Shown piece by piece: positions 63,266 through 64,000 of a stretch of 64,000 nt of DNA (positions are counted from its first letter, which is position 1; the number at the start of each line of letters is the position of its first letter). Under the pieces are notes generated by a model. That model saw only the letters and a list, made by a program, of their open reading frames with translations. It did no database searches and was not told where the DNA came from. The DNA is taken from assembly GCA_963824225.1 (NCBI GenBank), contig CAWGOF010000003.1:62001-126000 (forward strand), given 5' to 3'. The translations under genes were made by a program, and so were the position numbers. This DNA is from CAWGOF01 sp963824225 (GTDB lineage: Bacteria > Acidobacteriota > Polarisedimenticolia > Polarisedimenticolales > Polarisedimenticolaceae).

Positions 63266-64000
63266 CGTGAACGTGGCGGTCGAGGAACGCGCGAACCGCC
63301 TTGCGCAAGCGTCCCGTGCCGTGACCATGCACGACGCGCACCTCCGCCAGGTCCGCGAGCGCCGCACGGTCGAGGAACGCGTCGAGGCGCTCGAGCGCAT
63401 CCTCGACCGACGAGCCGAGCAGCAGGATCTCGGTCGGCGGGTCGTCCTCGGTCGAGGGGACGCGCGCGCGCGGCGGCTCCCGGCGTGACGCGCGGGTCGA
63501 CGCTTTCGGCTCGTCGGCCGGAGCGTCGGGCGCCCGCAGGTCCGAGCGCGAGACCGTGAACGGCACCTGGCCGAGCAGCACCTCGACCTGCGCACCGCGC
63601 ACGGCGACGACTCGCCCGTCCCGTCCGAGCGACGCCACGTGCACGCGCTGGCCCTCGACCGGGGCGTCGATCGGCTCCCGCCCGACCCCGGGCGCGCGTC
63701 CGACGCTCGCTTCGAGCGCCGCGTGGCGTTCGTGCACGCGCCCGGACCGCCGCTCGGCGGCCCGGACCGCTTGCGGCGGCGCGCCGCGGGCCTCGATCTC
63801 GGCGATCGCCCGCCGGCTCTCGGCGTCGAACGCGGCGAGGGCCCGGGCCAGCGCCGCCGCCGCGTCGCGCTGAGCACTCTCGAGCGCCGCGACCCGCGCT
63901 CGCTCGGCACGCTCGTTGGACTCGAGTGCCGCGACCCGCAGCGCCTCGAGCTCCGCGGCGCGTACGTCGAGCTCCGCCGCGCGCTCGCGGAGCCGGGTCA
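63198..64000 (-). CDS. mutS2: Endonuclease MutS2, C-terminal part (partial)
   Basis: The frame is open to the window edge; only the last 267 residues are present. A long charged coiled coil (AERARVAALESAQRDAAAALARALAAFDAESRRAIAEIEARG) is followed by a KOW-like segment (GQRVHVASLGRDGRVVAVRGAQVEVLLGQVPFTVSRSDL), a linker and a Smr domain (VEDALERLDAFLDRAALADLAEVRVVHGHGTGRLRKAVRAFLDRH, REGGDGATVVTL). The Smr catalytic HGxGxGxLR is intact. MutS2 acts in recombination suppression and ribosome rescue. The ATPase domains lie beyond the window. Confidence 0.9.
   Translation of the reverse strand, partial: TRLRERAAELDVRAAELEALRVAALESNERAERARVAALESAQRDAAAALARALAAFDAESRRAIAEIEARGAPPQAVRAAERRSGRVHERHAALEASVGRAPGVGREPIDAPVEGQRVHVASLGRDGRVVAVRGAQVEVLLGQVPFTVSRSDLRAPDAPADEPKASTRASRREPPRARVPSTEDDPPTEILLLGSSVEDALERLDAFLDRAALADLAEVRVVHGHGTGRLRKAVRAFLDRHVHVSAHRPGQDREGGDGATVVTLR

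Overview
The window reads as about 64 kb of a GC-rich (roughly two-thirds G+C by eye) Gram-negative bacterial chromosome, probably an uncultivated lineage near the old Deltaproteobacteria (Myxococcota / Desulfobacterota / Binatota-like). This placement is inferred from gene content: a Ccm cytochrome c maturation operon whose CcmE has a Cys-X3-Tyr haem site, secreted proteins with thrombospondin type-3, MopE-type and C-x-G-G cysteine repeats, a PATAN-like + J-domain + TPR protein, and a PstC/PstA pair with very large extracytoplasmic domains. Several conserved genes (hemN, recG, ccmF, an APC permease and two others) carry isolated single-base frameshifts. These look more like assembly or sequencing indels than decay.

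Layout. 1-8040: the phosphate regulon pstS(end)-pstC-pstA-pstB-phoU-phoB-phoR, compact and overlapping. 8041-32060: a 24-kb accessory block full of mobile DNA and gene fragments. It holds a conserved-looking two-gene cassette of unknown function, a gingipain-like (C25) peptidase gene cut by a transposon, and two base-identical inverted copies (3581 bp shared) of a 3.7-kb transposon carrying two different DDE transposases and two helper ORFs. It also holds remnants of IS30 and IS3 elements, an intact IS2-like IS3-family element, a truncated thrombospondin-repeat gene, and a secreted trypsin-like protease gene split by an IS256-family insertion whose 9-bp duplication is still visible. Small secreted proteins and an AbiV-like HEPN protein follow. 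The block ends at a 51-nt 3' half of tRNA-Asn. Its last bases (core AACTACCTGGCTCCCCAGG) recur at 8.37 and 18.18 kb, as expected of attachment sites of tRNA-integrating elements, although no integrase is visible.

32071-64000: ordinary chromosomal genes. These are a radical SAM protein, hemN, an APC permease, an ACMSD-like amidohydrolase, an ankyrin protein, small ORFs, initiator tRNA-Met, ftsB-eno, cutA, moaC-mobA, a DUF2064 protein, rho, an FKBP isomerase, recG, a family-2 glycosyltransferase, a lone transposase and greA. They are followed by the complete ccmE-F-H-I-A-B-C-D operon with a convergent TlpA/CcmG-like thioredoxin, tandem signal peptidases I, a SPOR-like protein, a TPR metalloprotease, the PATAN-like/J-domain/TPR protein, an NYN nuclease and the 3' end of mutS2.

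Working together: Pst imports phosphate and, with PhoU, gates PhoR/PhoB. The Ccm operon exports haem and attaches it to apocytochromes, with a thioredoxin probably reducing their cysteines. The accessory block is a record of repeated integration, transposition and recombination rather than one intact pathway. The most unusual single object is the twin-transposase element.
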